From Larkinella arboricola (GTDB taxonomy: Bacteria > Bacteroidota > Bacteroidia > Cytophagales > Spirosomataceae): a stretch of DNA of 64,000 nucleotides. The notes below the pieces were generated by a model, which worked only from the letters and a program-made list of their open reading frames with translations, was not told the DNA's origin and ran no database searches. Within the stretch, counting starts at the first letter, position 1; each line of letters begins with the position of its first letter. Position numbers and translations under genes: made by a program. Below are positions 1 to 9,744 of the stretch, piece by piece. Where the stretch lies: positions 794,272 through 858,271 of the forward strand of contig NZ_QLMC01000002.1 in assembly GCF_003259745.1 (NCBI RefSeq), read 5' to 3'.

Positions 1-2802
1 GGGGTCATCGGCGCGGGACACATCGCGAACGAGTTGTCTGTCAACCGGACGCTAACGCTCGACATGGGCGGCACCAGCACGGATGTAGCCCGGTTCGATG
101 GCCGGGTGGATTACCAGTTTACCACGAAAGTCGGTTCGTTTGAACTGCAATCGCCTTCGCTGGCCGTGGAGACCGTAGCCGCCGGGGGTGGTTCGGTTTG
201 CTGGTATGACGGCCAGTTGCGGGTGGGGCCGCAAAGTGCCGGAGCCTTACCCGGTCCGGCGTGTTACGGGGCCGGTGGGCCACTGACGATTACCGACATC
301 AATCTGCTGCTGGGGCGGCTGCATCCGGCCCTGTTTGGCATTCCGGTTACCCCCGAAAAGGCCCGGGCCGCGCTGGAGACGGTTCGGCAGCAGATGGAAC
401 GGCAAACCGGGCTGCCGGTGGATGAAGAACAACTACTGCTTGGTTTTGAGCGGATTGCCAACGAAACAATGGCGGGTGCAATCCGGAAGATTTCTGTGGC
501 CCGCGGCTTTGACCCGAAAGAGTATGCGTTGCTGGTCTTCGGTGGCGCGGGCGGTTTGCACGGGTGTGCCGTGGCGCAGTTGCTCGGAATTCAAATAGTG
601 ATTTTGCCCTTCGATGGCGGTCTGCTGAGTGCTTACGGTATTGGTCAGGCGCGAATCGAGCGGATGGCCGCCGGGCAGGTGTTGCAACCCTTGACGGAAG
701 CCGCTCCAAATCTGGTGAGCCGGATTGATGAGTTGATTCAGAAAGCCACGGACGATTTACGGCGCGACATTGGAACAGCCACGCCGGTTGAAATAAGTAA
801 TGTCCTGCTGTTCATGCGGTTGCAGGGGCAGGAAAGTACGCTTGAAATCCCGTACCCACAGGCTCAAATTCATACACCTAGCGGGGCTGTATACCCGGTT
901 GAACGGCTTTTTCAGGAACGTTACCAGCAGCTTTACGGGCATTTTCCGGCCAATCGATCCATCGAGGTCGAAAGCATTCGGGTGATTGTCAGCAGCGCAA
1001 AGCCGGGCTTACCCAATGGGCCATCAACGGCGGTTGTCGTGCCCGTCAAACCGTCTTTTTTCGCAGGAGACATACCCGTGTACGAATGGATGCACTTGCA
1101 GGAAGGTAACTATTTCAGCGGCCCGGCGCTGCTGCTGAACACCACTTCGTCGAGTTTTCTGGCTGCGGGCTGGGACGTCACGGTTGGCTCGAACCGCAAC
1201 GCCGTAGCCCGGTTTGTCGGTCAAGCGGAAACCGTTGACGTGCCTTTGCTGGAAGCCGCCCAAACCGAGTTGTTTGCCCGGCGGTTTGTGGCCATTGCCG
1301 AAGAAATGGGTGCGCAGTTGCAGCGAACGGCTTTTTCGGTCAATGTGAAAGAGCGGTTGGACTTCTCCTGTGCCCTGCTCAACGCGAAGGCCGAATTGTT
1401 GGTCAACGCGCCCCATATTCCGGTGCATCTGGGCAGTTTAGGGGTTTGCGCCCGGCTGGTGCTGGAGAAACTACCGCTAAAACCCGGTGATGTTGTCATT
1501 ACCAACCACCCCAGATACGGCGGTTCGCACTTGCCGGATGTGACCTTGCTGGCCGGGGTTTATACCGACGAAGGGGCGTTGATCGGCTACGTGATCAACC
1601 GCGCCCACCACGCCGAAATTGGTGGCAAAGTGCCCGGTTCGATGCCGCCCGATGCCACGCGGCTGGTGGAAGAAGGCGTGGTGCTGGAACCGCAATACAT
1701 CGTAAAAAACGGCCAGTTTCTGTGGGAAGATGTTCAGAAACGGTTTGAAGAAGCCCTTTTTCCAACCCGTTCGCTGGCCGAGAACCGGGCCGATATCGAA
1801 GCCGCCCTGGCTTCGTTGCGGACGGGCGAAACGGCCCTGCGGGAACTGGTTCGGCAGCACGGTTTGCCAACGGTCCAGCACTATATGAAGCGGCTTCAGC
1901 AATCGGCAACTGATGCTCTGAAAACCGTCTTGAGCCGTTATGAAGGGCAGACCTTTTCGGCGGAGGAACGACTGGACGACGGACACCGGATCTGCGCGAA
2001 AATTGTAGTGAAAAGCCAGACGATTACGTTCGATTTTAGCGGTACGTCACCTGTTCACCCCACTAATCTGAATGCCAACGTGTCGATTCTGAACAGCGCC
2101 ATTTTATACGTCTTACGGCTCTGGTGCGGGCCACGATTGGTCGGACCGGATATTCCGCTGAACGAAGGCTTGATGGCTCCGGTGGCGCTTCACCTGCCGG
2201 AATGCTTTCTGAACCCCGTTTTTCCCGACGATCCCGCCGAATGCCCGGCGGTGGTGGGCGGCAATACCGAAGTTAGCCAGCGGCTGGTCGATACCCTGCT
2301 GAAAGCCCTGGGCCTGGCGGCTTGCAGTCAGGGAACGATGAACAATTTTCTGTTCGGAAACGGTCAGTTTGGTTACTACGAAACTATTGGCGGTGGTGCG
2401 GGGGCTGGCGACGGTTTTGCGGGGCGCTCAGCGGTGCATCAGCACATGACCAACACCAAACTGACCGACCCCGAAGAACTGGAACGACGGTATCCGGTGC
2501 GCCTGCATCAATTTGTTATTCGCGAAGGATCGGGTGGCGCGGGAACGTGGCGCGGGGGAGACGGTATTATCCGCGAAATCGAATTTTTTGAACCCGTTCA
2601 GGCCACGTTGCTCAGCCAACACCGCAACGAAGCCCCCTATGGACTGGCCGGTGGAGCAGCGGGCCAGACCGGCCAGCAAACCCTGATTGACCGCAACGGC
2701 AATGAAACCGTACTACCCGGAATTTTCACCCGCCCCATGCAGCCGGGCGAACGCATCCGGATTGAAACCCCGGGCGGGGGCGGCTGGGGAGGAAAGAGTT
2801 AA
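1..2802 (+). CDS. Hydantoinase/5-oxoprolinase family protein, HyuA-HyuB fusion (5'-partial)
   Basis: The frame is open from base 1, and the bases before the first possible start (TTG at 34) encode GVIGAGHIANE. This precedes the family motif TLDMGGTSTDVA, so the true start lies before the window. Bases 1 to about 1240 hold the C-terminal part of the HyuA-like ATP-binding domain (a conserved FGGAGGLHG segment near 540). Bases from about 1250 hold a full HyuB-like domain starting at ELFARRFVAIAEEMG and ending in the typical Gly-rich PGGGGWGG tail. Such fused proteins open cyclic amides (5-oxoproline, hydantoins) with ATP, in the cytoplasm. The NRAMP-like gene follows after 12 bases and may be co-transcribed. 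The exact substrate cannot be read from sequence. Confidence 0.93.
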   Translation, partial: GVIGAGHIANELSVNRTLTLDMGGTSTDVARFDGRVDYQFTTKVGSFELQSPSLAVETVAAGGGSVCWYDGQLRVGPQSAGALPGPACYGAGGPLTITDINLLLGRLHPALFGIPVTPEKARAALETVRQQMERQTGLPVDEEQLLLGFERIANETMAGAIRKISVARGFDPKEYALLVFGGAGGLHGCAVAQLLGIQIVILPFDGGLLSAYGIGQARIERMAAGQVLQPLTEAAPNLVSRIDELIQKATDDLRRDIGTATPVEISNVLLFMRLQGQESTLEIPYPQAQIHTPSGAVYPVERLFQERYQQLYGHFPANRSIEVESIRVIVSSAKPGLPNGPSTAVVVPVKPSFFAGDIPVYEWMHLQEGNYFSGPALLLNTTSSSFLAAGWDVTVGSNRNAVARFVGQAETVDVPLLEAAQTELFARRFVAIAEEMGAQLQRTAFSVNVKERLDFSCALLNAKAELLVNAPHIPVHLGSLGVCARLVLEKLPLKPGDVVITNHPRYGGSHLPDVTLLAGVYTDEGALIGYVINRAHHAEIGGKVPGSMPPDATRLVEEGVVLEPQYIVKNGQFLWEDVQKRFEEALFPTRSLAENRADIEAALASLRTGETALRELVRQHGLPTVQHYMKRLQQSATDALKTVLSRYEGQTFSAEERLDDGHRICAKIVVKSQTITFDFSGTSPVHPTNLNANVSILNSAILYVLRLWCGPRLVGPDIPLNEGLMAPVALHLPECFLNPVFPDDPAECPAVVGGNTEVSQRLVDTLLKALGLAACSQGTMNNFLFGNGQFGYYETIGGGAGAGDGFAGRSAVHQHMTNTKLTDPEELERRYPVRLHQFVIREGSGGAGTWRGGDGIIREIEFFEPVQATLLSQHRNEAPYGLAGGAAGQTGQQTLIDRNGNETVLPGIFTRPMQPGERIRIETPGGGGWGGKS

Positions 2803-2879
2803 AAATTAAGAGTTATGAGTGAAGAGTTTACGAAAAGCCGCTATTTTAACTCTTCATTCTTCACTCCTAACTCTTCACG
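2794..2879. repeat. GAGTTAA-type imperfect inverted repeat, copy 1
   Basis: A left arm rich in GAGTTAA/GAAGAGTT and a right arm rich in AACTCTTC/CTAACTCTTCAC can pair imperfectly around 2840. The element covers the stop codon of the oxoprolinase gene and the start and first ~21 codons of the next gene. Related elements lie at 53813-53900 and 61291-61360. Confidence 0.6.
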
Positions 2880-4071
2880 CATCAAAACGCTCTCGTTTCG
2901 CTCCGGTCTTGGCAGTATTCTGTTCTGGTCGGTTATTTCGGCCGCTTTTATTGGGCCCGGTTCCGTTACGGCCTGTACCATGGCCGGGGCGCAGTACGGT
3001 GTAAGCCTGCTGTGGGTACTGACGTTTGCGACGCTCGGTACGGTCTGGTTGCAGGAAGCGGCTTCGCGCATTACCATTGCCACTGGCCGGGATCTGGGCC
3101 AAACAATCGCGCTGGCAAATCAGCAGCGTGGCAAAACCATACCGCTTTTGCTGTTTTTTGCCGTCTGGCTGGGCTGTGCGGCTTATCAGGCCGGTAACAT
3201 CCTCGGGGCGGTTTCCGGCCTGGCACTCCTGACCGGCTGGCCGATCAAAGGGCTAACGGTTTGTATCGGACTGGTTTGTCTGGTCCTGTTGGCCATTGGC
3301 TCGACGCAGTGGATTGCCAATTTTCTGGGAATCGTTGTTTTTGCGATGGGTGGGGCTTTTGTGTACGTCGCCTTTGGAGCGCCCGTTTCGGCGGTAGAGG
3401 TGACCCGGGCGCTGGTGATTCCGTCGTTTCCGGCGGGTTCGTTACTCCTCATCAACAGCCTGATTGGTACGACCATTGTGCCGTATAACCTGTTTTTCGG
3501 TTCGGGCATCACCTCAGGGCAGACGCTGAGTGAAATGCGGCTGGGCATCTGGATTGCCGTTCTGCTGGGCGGCTTGATTTCGGTCGTGCTGCTACTGGCG
3601 GGTTTACTCGTCACGGGCGGATTTTCCTTTACGAACATGGCCGACGTTCTCAGCAACCGGGTGGGGAATTGGGGCGGATTGCTCTTTGCGTTTGGGTTGT
3701 TTGCCGCCGGATTCGCTTCCTCACTGACGGCTCCGCTGGCGGCTGCGGTAACGGCCCGGAGTCTGCTGGGCTGGCCGGCTACATCCTGGAAATACCGGCT
3801 GGTCTGGCTGCTGGTGCTGGGTATCGGTCTGGCGTTTGGCCTGTCGGATTACAACCCGGTAACCATCATTGTGGTCGTTCAGGCCATTAATGGGATTCTG
3901 CTGCCCGTCGTGACGGTATTTCTGTTTCTGGCCGTTAACGATCGGAAGCTTATTCCGGAAGAATACCGTAACTCGTTATGGCAAAATGCGGCAATGCTTT
4001 TGGTGGTGGCGGTTTCGCTGCTTTTTGGCGGCTGGAACGTCTGGCTGGCCGTGCAGAATCTGCTTCGCTGA
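2815..4071 (+). CDS. NRAMP-family-like membrane transporter lacking canonical metal ligands
   Basis: A 418-aa inner-membrane protein with about eleven hydrophobic segments and NRAMP/SLC11 architecture. The TM1 motif that is normally DPGN reads GPGS at residues 47-50. The TM6 motif, normally A-x-x-M-P-H-N, reads TTIVPYN at residues 219-225. The Asp, Asn and Met side chains that bind Mn2+/Fe2+ in classical members are therefore absent, and its cargo is unknown. The first ~21 residues are encoded by an inverted-repeat element and look non-conserved; no other ATG occurs in frame before Met56. The gene begins 12 bases after the oxoprolinase gene, which suggests a shared transcript. Confidence 0.8.
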   Translation: MSEEFTKSRYFNSSFFTPNSSRIKTLSFRSGLGSILFWSVISAAFIGPGSVTACTMAGAQYGVSLLWVLTFATLGTVWLQEAASRITIATGRDLGQTIALANQQRGKTIPLLLFFAVWLGCAAYQAGNILGAVSGLALLTGWPIKGLTVCIGLVCLVLLAIGSTQWIANFLGIVVFAMGGAFVYVAFGAPVSAVEVTRALVIPSFPAGSLLLINSLIGTTIVPYNLFFGSGITSGQTLSEMRLGIWIAVLLGGLISVVLLLAGLLVTGGFSFTNMADVLSNRVGNWGGLLFAFGLFAAGFASSLTAPLAAAVTARSLLGWPATSWKYRLVWLLVLGIGLAFGLSDYNPVTIIVVVQAINGILLPVVTVFLFLAVNDRKLIPEEYRNSLWQNAAMLLVVAVSLLFGGWNVWLAVQNLLR

Positions 4072-4110
4072 CGGTTCATCTAAGCTCGGGTTCGCTCATC
4101 ACAAAGTCCA

Positions 4111-4141
4111 TTGATTTTGGGGAGGAAGAAGCGTACCTTCG
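4111..4141 (+). promoter_or_regulatory. Probable Bacteroidota-type promoter of the 4163 lipoprotein gene
   Basis: TTG at 4111-4113 and TACCTTCG at 4134-4141 are separated by 20 bases. This is close to the TTTG-N19-21-TAnnTTTG consensus, with one mismatch in the -7 box. Confidence 0.4.
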
Positions 4142-4162
4142 ATTTAGCTAACGAAGGACGGT

Positions 4163-4969
4163 ATGAAGACGATAAAACAGATACGGATTGGATGGGTTTG
4201 TCTGCTGGCGTTGACGGGTTTAAGCGGCTGTGCTACCAAAGTTTATCAACTCACGCCCGTTTCCGGTGAGGTGGCCCAGATTGAAGGTCGCCCGACGACA
4301 AAAGCCGAAACAGACGGTATTGCCGTAGTGGCTTCGTTTGAGCGGCTGGATATGCAGTATGTCGCACTGGACATTGAGGTAAAAAACGGGACCGACCGCC
4401 CTTTTGACGTAAATCCGGCGGATTTTGAATACACGGCGCTGGATGACGAACAGAAGACGCTGTTTGTTACTAACAACGCGTCCCAGAAGCCGTTGATGTT
4501 TTCGGCCGCCGATCCGGTTCGGGAAGCCGACCGAACGTCGGTGAATCAGGAGCGGGAAGTGAAACGGCTGAAGACCGCCAAGATAATCAACACGGTTTTG
4601 ATGGTGGCCGCGATCGCCAGCGATGTTGCCACGTCGTCGAACCGCAGCAACCAGCGGCCCGAGCGTTGGGTGCAGAACCGGGTGACCCACGACAACATTT
4701 ACGCGGCCATTCAGGCCAAGCGAATCATTGACCACGGTATGTTTGCCGACCGGATGCAGCGCTACGATTACGAAACCTACCGCTGGAAAGAATTATCCAT
4801 GAAACCCACCACGCTGCAACCGGGCGAATCCGTGCGCGGTCTGGTGTATCTGCCAATGAGCCGGGATGCCAGGCACATGCTGGTTAATTTCCCGGTGACC
4901 GCGCAGGAGTCGGTAATGATTACGTTTCAGCAGGAGTGGGTGAAGCAAAAACACAAGCGCAGGAAATGA
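4163..4969 (+). CDS. Uncharacterised lipoprotein
   Basis: 268 aa. A lysine-containing n-region, a hydrophobic stretch and the lipobox LSGC place the lipidated Cys at residue 23, so the protein is anchored in a periplasm-facing or outer membrane. The middle (about residues 130-155) has a short hydrophobic segment MVAAIASDVATSS after a basic stretch. The C-terminus is very basic (WVKQKHKRRK). I recognise no family. Its stop overlaps the likely start of the downstream nuclease gene (ATGA at 4966-4969), indicating translational coupling. Confidence 0.75.
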   Translation: MKTIKQIRIGWVCLLALTGLSGCATKVYQLTPVSGEVAQIEGRPTTKAETDGIAVVASFERLDMQYVALDIEVKNGTDRPFDVNPADFEYTALDDEQKTLFVTNNASQKPLMFSAADPVREADRTSVNQEREVKRLKTAKIINTVLMVAAIASDVATSSNRSNQRPERWVQNRVTHDNIYAAIQAKRIIDHGMFADRMQRYDYETYRWKELSMKPTTLQPGESVRGLVYLPMSRDARHMLVNFPVTAQESVMITFQQEWVKQKHKRRK

Positions 4970-5985
4970 CAGGTTATATGGAAGTTCAAAAGCCGAATCT
5001 TTTTTCGTTTGCAACCAGTGAGCTTTCACAGGATGCCTTTATTTGCTGGCTGGCTTCCTGGGCAAAGCCGGAGTTAAAGGAAACCGATCCTTTGTTACAC
5101 CAGACAGCTCAACAGTTTATTGCTTCTCTTATTTTGAAATGCAAAAGAGAAGTTCCTGAAATTAATACCATTGATGTTCAACGTCAGGATGACCGCATAG
5201 ATGTTCTAATCGTTGTCAATAAAGAACAGGACGATCGATTGGCGATCTTAATTGAAGATAAAACGCATACCAATCATCATTCGGGGCAGCTTGATCGGTA
5301 TTATTCGCTGGTGAGTGGCGAAAAATATGCGTTCAGGGAGGAACAGATTATTCCAATTTTCTTTAAAACAGGCTATCAGTCGTATTTTGACGTTGGCAGG
5401 TATCAACTGTATTTAAGAAGCGACTTTCTGAATGTGCTACGGGAGGGCAAAGCAAACGGCGTTGCGAATGCGATTTATGATGACTTTTTAGCCCATCTTG
5501 AACGGTTGGAGAGCGCCGTGAATCAGTACGTACAAAAGCCATTCAATGATTGGATTGCGACGGACTGGATAGGTTTTTACATGAATTTATACACGGAGCT
5601 AAGCGAATTTCGGGGTGCAAACTGGAATTATGTAGCTAATCCGGCCGGGGGCTTTTACGGTTTCTGGTGGGGGTTTGTAGATACAGACCAACACTACAGT
5701 GCCTATCTGCAATTAGAGCAGAATAAATTGTGCTTCAAGATTGAAGTCCCTTTGGAGGAAAATCGGGTGACTGCGAGAGCAAAAGCGTATGATTTGTTGC
5801 TGGAAGTTACTCAAAATGCGGATATGAAATTTGTGCGGCCCGCCCGTATGGGGAATGGTCGGTATATGACGGTTTTGGTGATGGATGGTGATTATCGCCT
5901 GTATTCGAATGGAACCCTTGATCTGAAAAATACCGTTGAGCGGCTTCGAGCGCTTACGTATCTGCTCATGAATGCATTCAAGTAA
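4966..5985 (+). CDS. PD-(D/E)XK nuclease family protein
   Basis: About 339 aa. Residues early in the protein resemble the PDDEXK_4-type family (NLFSFATSELSQDAFICWL), followed by the core DRIDVLIVV and LAILIEDKTHT. This supplies the D...ExK catalytic signature, with the Lys two residues after Glu. The frame extends upstream to a GTG at 4936, but ATG 4966 (overlapping the lipoprotein stop) or ATG 4978 is more likely. Base composition is about 37-40% G+C by eye, clearly below the flanks, which suggests later acquisition. Such stand-alone nucleases are often linked to defence or mobile DNA. No partner methylase or helicase is adjacent, so the role is unknown. Confidence 0.78.
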   Translation: MTGYMEVQKPNLFSFATSELSQDAFICWLASWAKPELKETDPLLHQTAQQFIASLILKCKREVPEINTIDVQRQDDRIDVLIVVNKEQDDRLAILIEDKTHTNHHSGQLDRYYSLVSGEKYAFREEQIIPIFFKTGYQSYFDVGRYQLYLRSDFLNVLREGKANGVANAIYDDFLAHLERLESAVNQYVQKPFNDWIATDWIGFYMNLYTELSEFRGANWNYVANPAGGFYGFWWGFVDTDQHYSAYLQLEQNKLCFKIEVPLEENRVTARAKAYDLLLEVTQNADMKFVRPARMGNGRYMTVLVMDGDYRLYSNGTLDLKNTVERLRALTYLLMNAFK

Positions 5986-6117
5986 GACAGCATCCATCAG
6001 GTAGTTACCGATTTTTATGGAATTTGTGGCCCGTTACTTTACCGGAAAGCCGACAAATCTTCCTATTTTTACTTACTGACTATACTAGTTAGGAAACCGT
6101 AAAGCTGTTTATTGCTA

Positions 6118-9100
6118 ATGCAATTTTCCCACCTCCACTGCCATACCCAGTACTCGCTGCTCGACGGGCAGGCTGAAATCAAGAAGCTGATTAAGAAGGC
6201 GAAAGCCGATAATATGCCCGGCGTAGCCATTACCGACCACGGTAATATGTTCGGCGTATTTGAATTTGTGGCCGAAGCCGCCAAACAGGGCATCAAGCCG
6301 GTCGTTGGCTGCGAGTTTTACGTGGTAGAAGACCATACCAAGAAGCAGTTCACCAAAGAACAGAAAGACATTCGCTACCACCAGCTGCTGCTGGCGAAAA
6401 ATCCGCAGGGCTACAAAAACCTCATCAAGCTCTGCTCGCTGGGGTATATGGAAGGGTTGTACGGTAAATATCCCCGGATCACGAAGGAACTCATCGACCA
6501 GTATAAGGAAGGCTTGATTGCTTCGACCTGCTGCATCGGGGCCTCGGTTCCGAAAACCATTCTGAAAAAAGGCGAAGAAGCGGGAGAGAAAGAGTTTCAG
6601 TGGTGGCTCGAACGGTTTGGCGAAGACTATTACGTCGAATTACAGCGCCACGACATCCCCGACCAGATCAAGGTCAACGAGGTGCTGGTGCGGCTGGCCC
6701 GGAAATACAACGTCAAAATTATTGCGTCCAACGACTCCCATTATGTGGATCGCGAAGATTGGGTGGCCCACGATATTCTGCTGTGTGTCAACACCAACGA
6801 AAAGTTGAGTACGCCCTCCGAAAAAGAATTTAACGACGAAGAAGGTTTCAAGAAAGGAACCCGGTTTGCGTTCTACAACGACCAGTTTTACTTCAAGAAT
6901 ACGCAGGAAATGTCGACGCTCTTCAGCGATTTGCCGGAAGCGATTGACAACACCAACGAGATTGTCGATAAGGTCGAGACGCTGAAGCTCAAGCGCGACA
7001 TTCTGCTGCCGAACTTCGTGATTCCCGACGGCTTTGCCTCGCAGGACGATTATCTCGAATTTTTGACCTTCGAAGGGGCCAAGCAACGCTACAAAATTCT
7101 GACGCCGGAAGCCGACGAACGCTTGCGGTTTGAGCTGGGCGTCATCCGGCAGATGGGCTTCGCGGGGTACTTCCTGATCGTTTCCGACTTCATCAAGGCC
7201 GGGCGCGATCTGGGTGTGATGGTCGGGCCGGGCCGGGGCTCGGCGGCTGGTTCGGCGGTGGCCTACTGCATCGGAATTACCAACATCGACCCCATCAAGT
7301 ACAACCTGCTGTTCGAGCGGTTTTTGAACCCCGACCGGAAGTCAATGCCCGATATTGATACGGATTTTGACGATGAAGGCCGTCAGAAGGTGATCGATTA
7401 CGTGGTCAAGAAATACGGTAAACAGCAGGTGGCGCAGATCGTCACGTACGGTACGATGGCGGCTAAATCGGCCATCAAAGACGTAGCCCGTGTGATGGAA
7501 TTGCCGCTGCCCGATTCGAACGCGCTGGCGAAACTTGTACCCGATAAGCCGACGTATAACATGACCCTCAAAAAGATTTTTGAGGAGCCGATTGATTCGC
7601 TGGGTCAGATGATTCAGCCGGAAGAGGTCGAGAACGTGAAGCGGATGCGGCAGATTGAAGCCGGGAATGATTTGCAGGCCAAAGTCCTGAAGCAGGCCCG
7701 CAAGCTGGAGGGAAACATCCGGAATACCGGTATTCACGCAGCCGGGATCATTATTGCGCCGGAGGACCTCTCGAACATCGTTCCGGTATCGACTTCGAAA
7801 GAATCCGACCTGATTATTACGCAGTATGAGGGCCGGGTGATTGAGGATGCGGGCGTCATCAAGATGGACTTTCTGGGTCTGCGAAACCTGACCATCATTA
7901 AGGAATGTCTGCGGCTGATTCGGCAGAATTACGGCGGCTTTTTTATCAACGGCGTTGAAACCGACATTGACGACATTCCGCTGGACGATAAAGCGACGTA
8001 CGAACTCTTCCAGCGCGGAGAAACGAACGCCATTTTCCAGTTCGAATCCGACGGGATGAAAAAGTACATGAAGGACCTCAAGCCTGACCGCTTCGAGGAC
8101 CTGATTGCCATGAACGCCCTGTACCGACCCGGTCCGATTGCCTACATCCCGACCTTTATCAACCGGAAACACGGACGCGAGGAAGTAAAGTACGACCTTC
8201 CGGAGATGGAAGAATACCTGGCGGACACCTACGGGATTAACGTCTACCAGGAGCAGATCATGCTTCTGTCGCAGAAGCTGGCCGGTTTTACGAAAGGCGA
8301 CGCCGACGTGTTGCGGAAGGCGATGGGGAAGAAAGACCGCGCGACGCTCGACAAAATGAAAGGCAAGTTTATGGAGGGTTGCGGCAAAAACAACCTGAAC
8401 CTGAAGACCTGCGAAAAAGTCTGGACCGACTGGGAAGCCTTTGCTTCCTACGCCTTCAACAAATCCCACTCGACCTGTTACGCCTTTGTGGCCTACCAGA
8501 CGGCTTTCCTCAAAACGCACTACAAAGCCGAATACATGGCCGCCGTCTTAACGAGCTGCTTAGGCAACATCGAAAAGATTACGTTCTTTATGGAGGAATG
8601 TAAGGCCATCGGTATCCCGGTATTGGGGCCGGATGTAAACGAATCGGAGCGGTTTTTCGGGGTCAACCAGAAGGGCGAAATCCGGTTTGGGCTGGGCGCC
8701 ATTAAAGGCACGGGCGATGCCGCCGTTGAATCGATAATTGAGGAACGCAGAAAAGGCGGGCCGTTCAAGGATATTTTTGATTTTGTAATCCGGGTTAACC
8801 TGCGGACGGTAAACAAGAAAACGCTCGAATCGCTGGCCTACGCGGGGTCGTTTGATAGCCTGGGCGAGATGCACCGGGCACAATATTTCGATATTCCGGC
8901 GGGCGAAACGGCGACATTCATCGAGAAGCTGACCCGGTACGCCAACAACTACCACGCCGAGAAATCAGCGGCCCAGCAGTCGCTGTTTGGGGGCGCGGGC
9001 GGAGAACCCAGCATTCCGCTGCCCAAACCGCCCAATGTGCAGCCCTGGAGCGAGATCGAAAAGCTCAAGTTTGAAAAAGAAGTGGTCGGTTTTTACATCT

Positions 9101-9690
9101 CCGGTCACCCGCTGGACGAATTCCGGATCGAACTGGAAAGCTTCTGTACCTGTACGCTCGACCGGCTGTTTGACGAATGCAATCAGGGGAAAGAGGTAAC
9201 CGTTGGTGGTATTGTGTCGAGTAAGCAGCTTCGTCAATCGAAAAACGGTAACCCTTTCGTCATCTTTAAGTTGGAGGATTACAACGGCTCGGTCGAGATG
9301 AGTTTGTTCGGGGAGGATTTTGTCCGAATGGGTAATTACATCGAAGAGGGTTTATTTCTGCACGTCAAAGGAAAGCTGCAAACCCGCTGGAACTCCGACG
9401 CTTATGAGTTCCGGCCGAATTTCATTCAGTTGCTGACCGAAGTGCGGACGAAATACAGCAAGGAACTCTGCGTGCAATTGGATTTGAAGCTGATCAACAA
9501 CGAGTTTGTGGCCCGGATTACGGATTTGGTGAAAACCTACCCGGGTTCCTGCAACCTGGTGCTTCGGGTGATGGACGACGAAGATCGGGTGGAAGTCAGC
9601 ATGTTATCACGGCCTTTTAAAATTACGCCCGTCAATGAATTGCTGAAAGCGCTCGATGCGATGGACGGCGTGGGATACCGGCTGAATTAA
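6118..9690 (+). CDS. dnaE: DNA polymerase III subunit alpha
   Basis: 1190 aa when started at ATG 6118 (MQFSHLHCHTQYSLLDG) rather than at the TTG two codons upstream. The N-terminal PHP domain begins with HLHCHT. The polymerase core has GPGRGSAAGSAVAYC and the catalytic PDIDTDF motif at residues 411-417. Near the C-terminus an OB-fold segment (VTVGGIVSSKQLR...) is present. It is the replicative chain-elongating subunit. Length fits Bacteroidota DnaE. The gene stands alone. Confidence 0.98.
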   Translation: MQFSHLHCHTQYSLLDGQAEIKKLIKKAKADNMPGVAITDHGNMFGVFEFVAEAAKQGIKPVVGCEFYVVEDHTKKQFTKEQKDIRYHQLLLAKNPQGYKNLIKLCSLGYMEGLYGKYPRITKELIDQYKEGLIASTCCIGASVPKTILKKGEEAGEKEFQWWLERFGEDYYVELQRHDIPDQIKVNEVLVRLARKYNVKIIASNDSHYVDREDWVAHDILLCVNTNEKLSTPSEKEFNDEEGFKKGTRFAFYNDQFYFKNTQEMSTLFSDLPEAIDNTNEIVDKVETLKLKRDILLPNFVIPDGFASQDDYLEFLTFEGAKQRYKILTPEADERLRFELGVIRQMGFAGYFLIVSDFIKAGRDLGVMVGPGRGSAAGSAVAYCIGITNIDPIKYNLLFERFLNPDRKSMPDIDTDFDDEGRQKVIDYVVKKYGKQQVAQIVTYGTMAAKSAIKDVARVMELPLPDSNALAKLVPDKPTYNMTLKKIFEEPIDSLGQMIQPEEVENVKRMRQIEAGNDLQAKVLKQARKLEGNIRNTGIHAAGIIIAPEDLSNIVPVSTSKESDLIITQYEGRVIEDAGVIKMDFLGLRNLTIIKECLRLIRQNYGGFFINGVETDIDDIPLDDKATYELFQRGETNAIFQFESDGMKKYMKDLKPDRFEDLIAMNALYRPGPIAYIPTFINRKHGREEVKYDLPEMEEYLADTYGINVYQEQIMLLSQKLAGFTKGDADVLRKAMGKKDRATLDKMKGKFMEGCGKNNLNLKTCEKVWTDWEAFASYAFNKSHSTCYAFVAYQTAFLKTHYKAEYMAAVLTSCLGNIEKITFFMEECKAIGIPVLGPDVNESERFFGVNQKGEIRFGLGAIKGTGDAAVESIIEERRKGGPFKDIFDFVIRVNLRTVNKKTLESLAYAGSFDSLGEMHRAQYFDIPAGETATFIEKLTRYANNYHAEKSAAQQSLFGGAGGEPSIPLPKPPNVQPWSEIEKLKFEKEVVGFYISGHPLDEFRIELESFCTCTLDRLFDECNQGKEVTVGGIVSSKQLRQSKNGNPFVIFKLEDYNGSVEMSLFGEDFVRMGNYIEEGLFLHVKGKLQTRWNSDAYEFRPNFIQLLTEVRTKYSKELCVQLDLKLINNEFVARITDLVKTYPGSCNLVLRVMDDEDRVEVSMLSRPFKITPVNELLKALDAMDGVGYRLN

Positions 9691-9692
9691 AA

Positions 9693-9739
9693 GCGGGTAA
9701 GGGCTGTCGTTTGTCAAAAGCAGCGACGGCCCTTACCGC
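9693..9739. terminator. Hairpin between convergent dnaE and the 9745 gene
   Basis: Arms near 9693-9709 and 9724-9739 (GGTAAGGGCTGTCG against CGACGGCCCTTACC, with one wobble and one bulged G) form a ~14-bp stem with a 14-base loop. There is no long T-run, but the position between two convergent genes fits a shared terminator. Confidence 0.6.
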
Positions 9740-9744
9740 ATACA

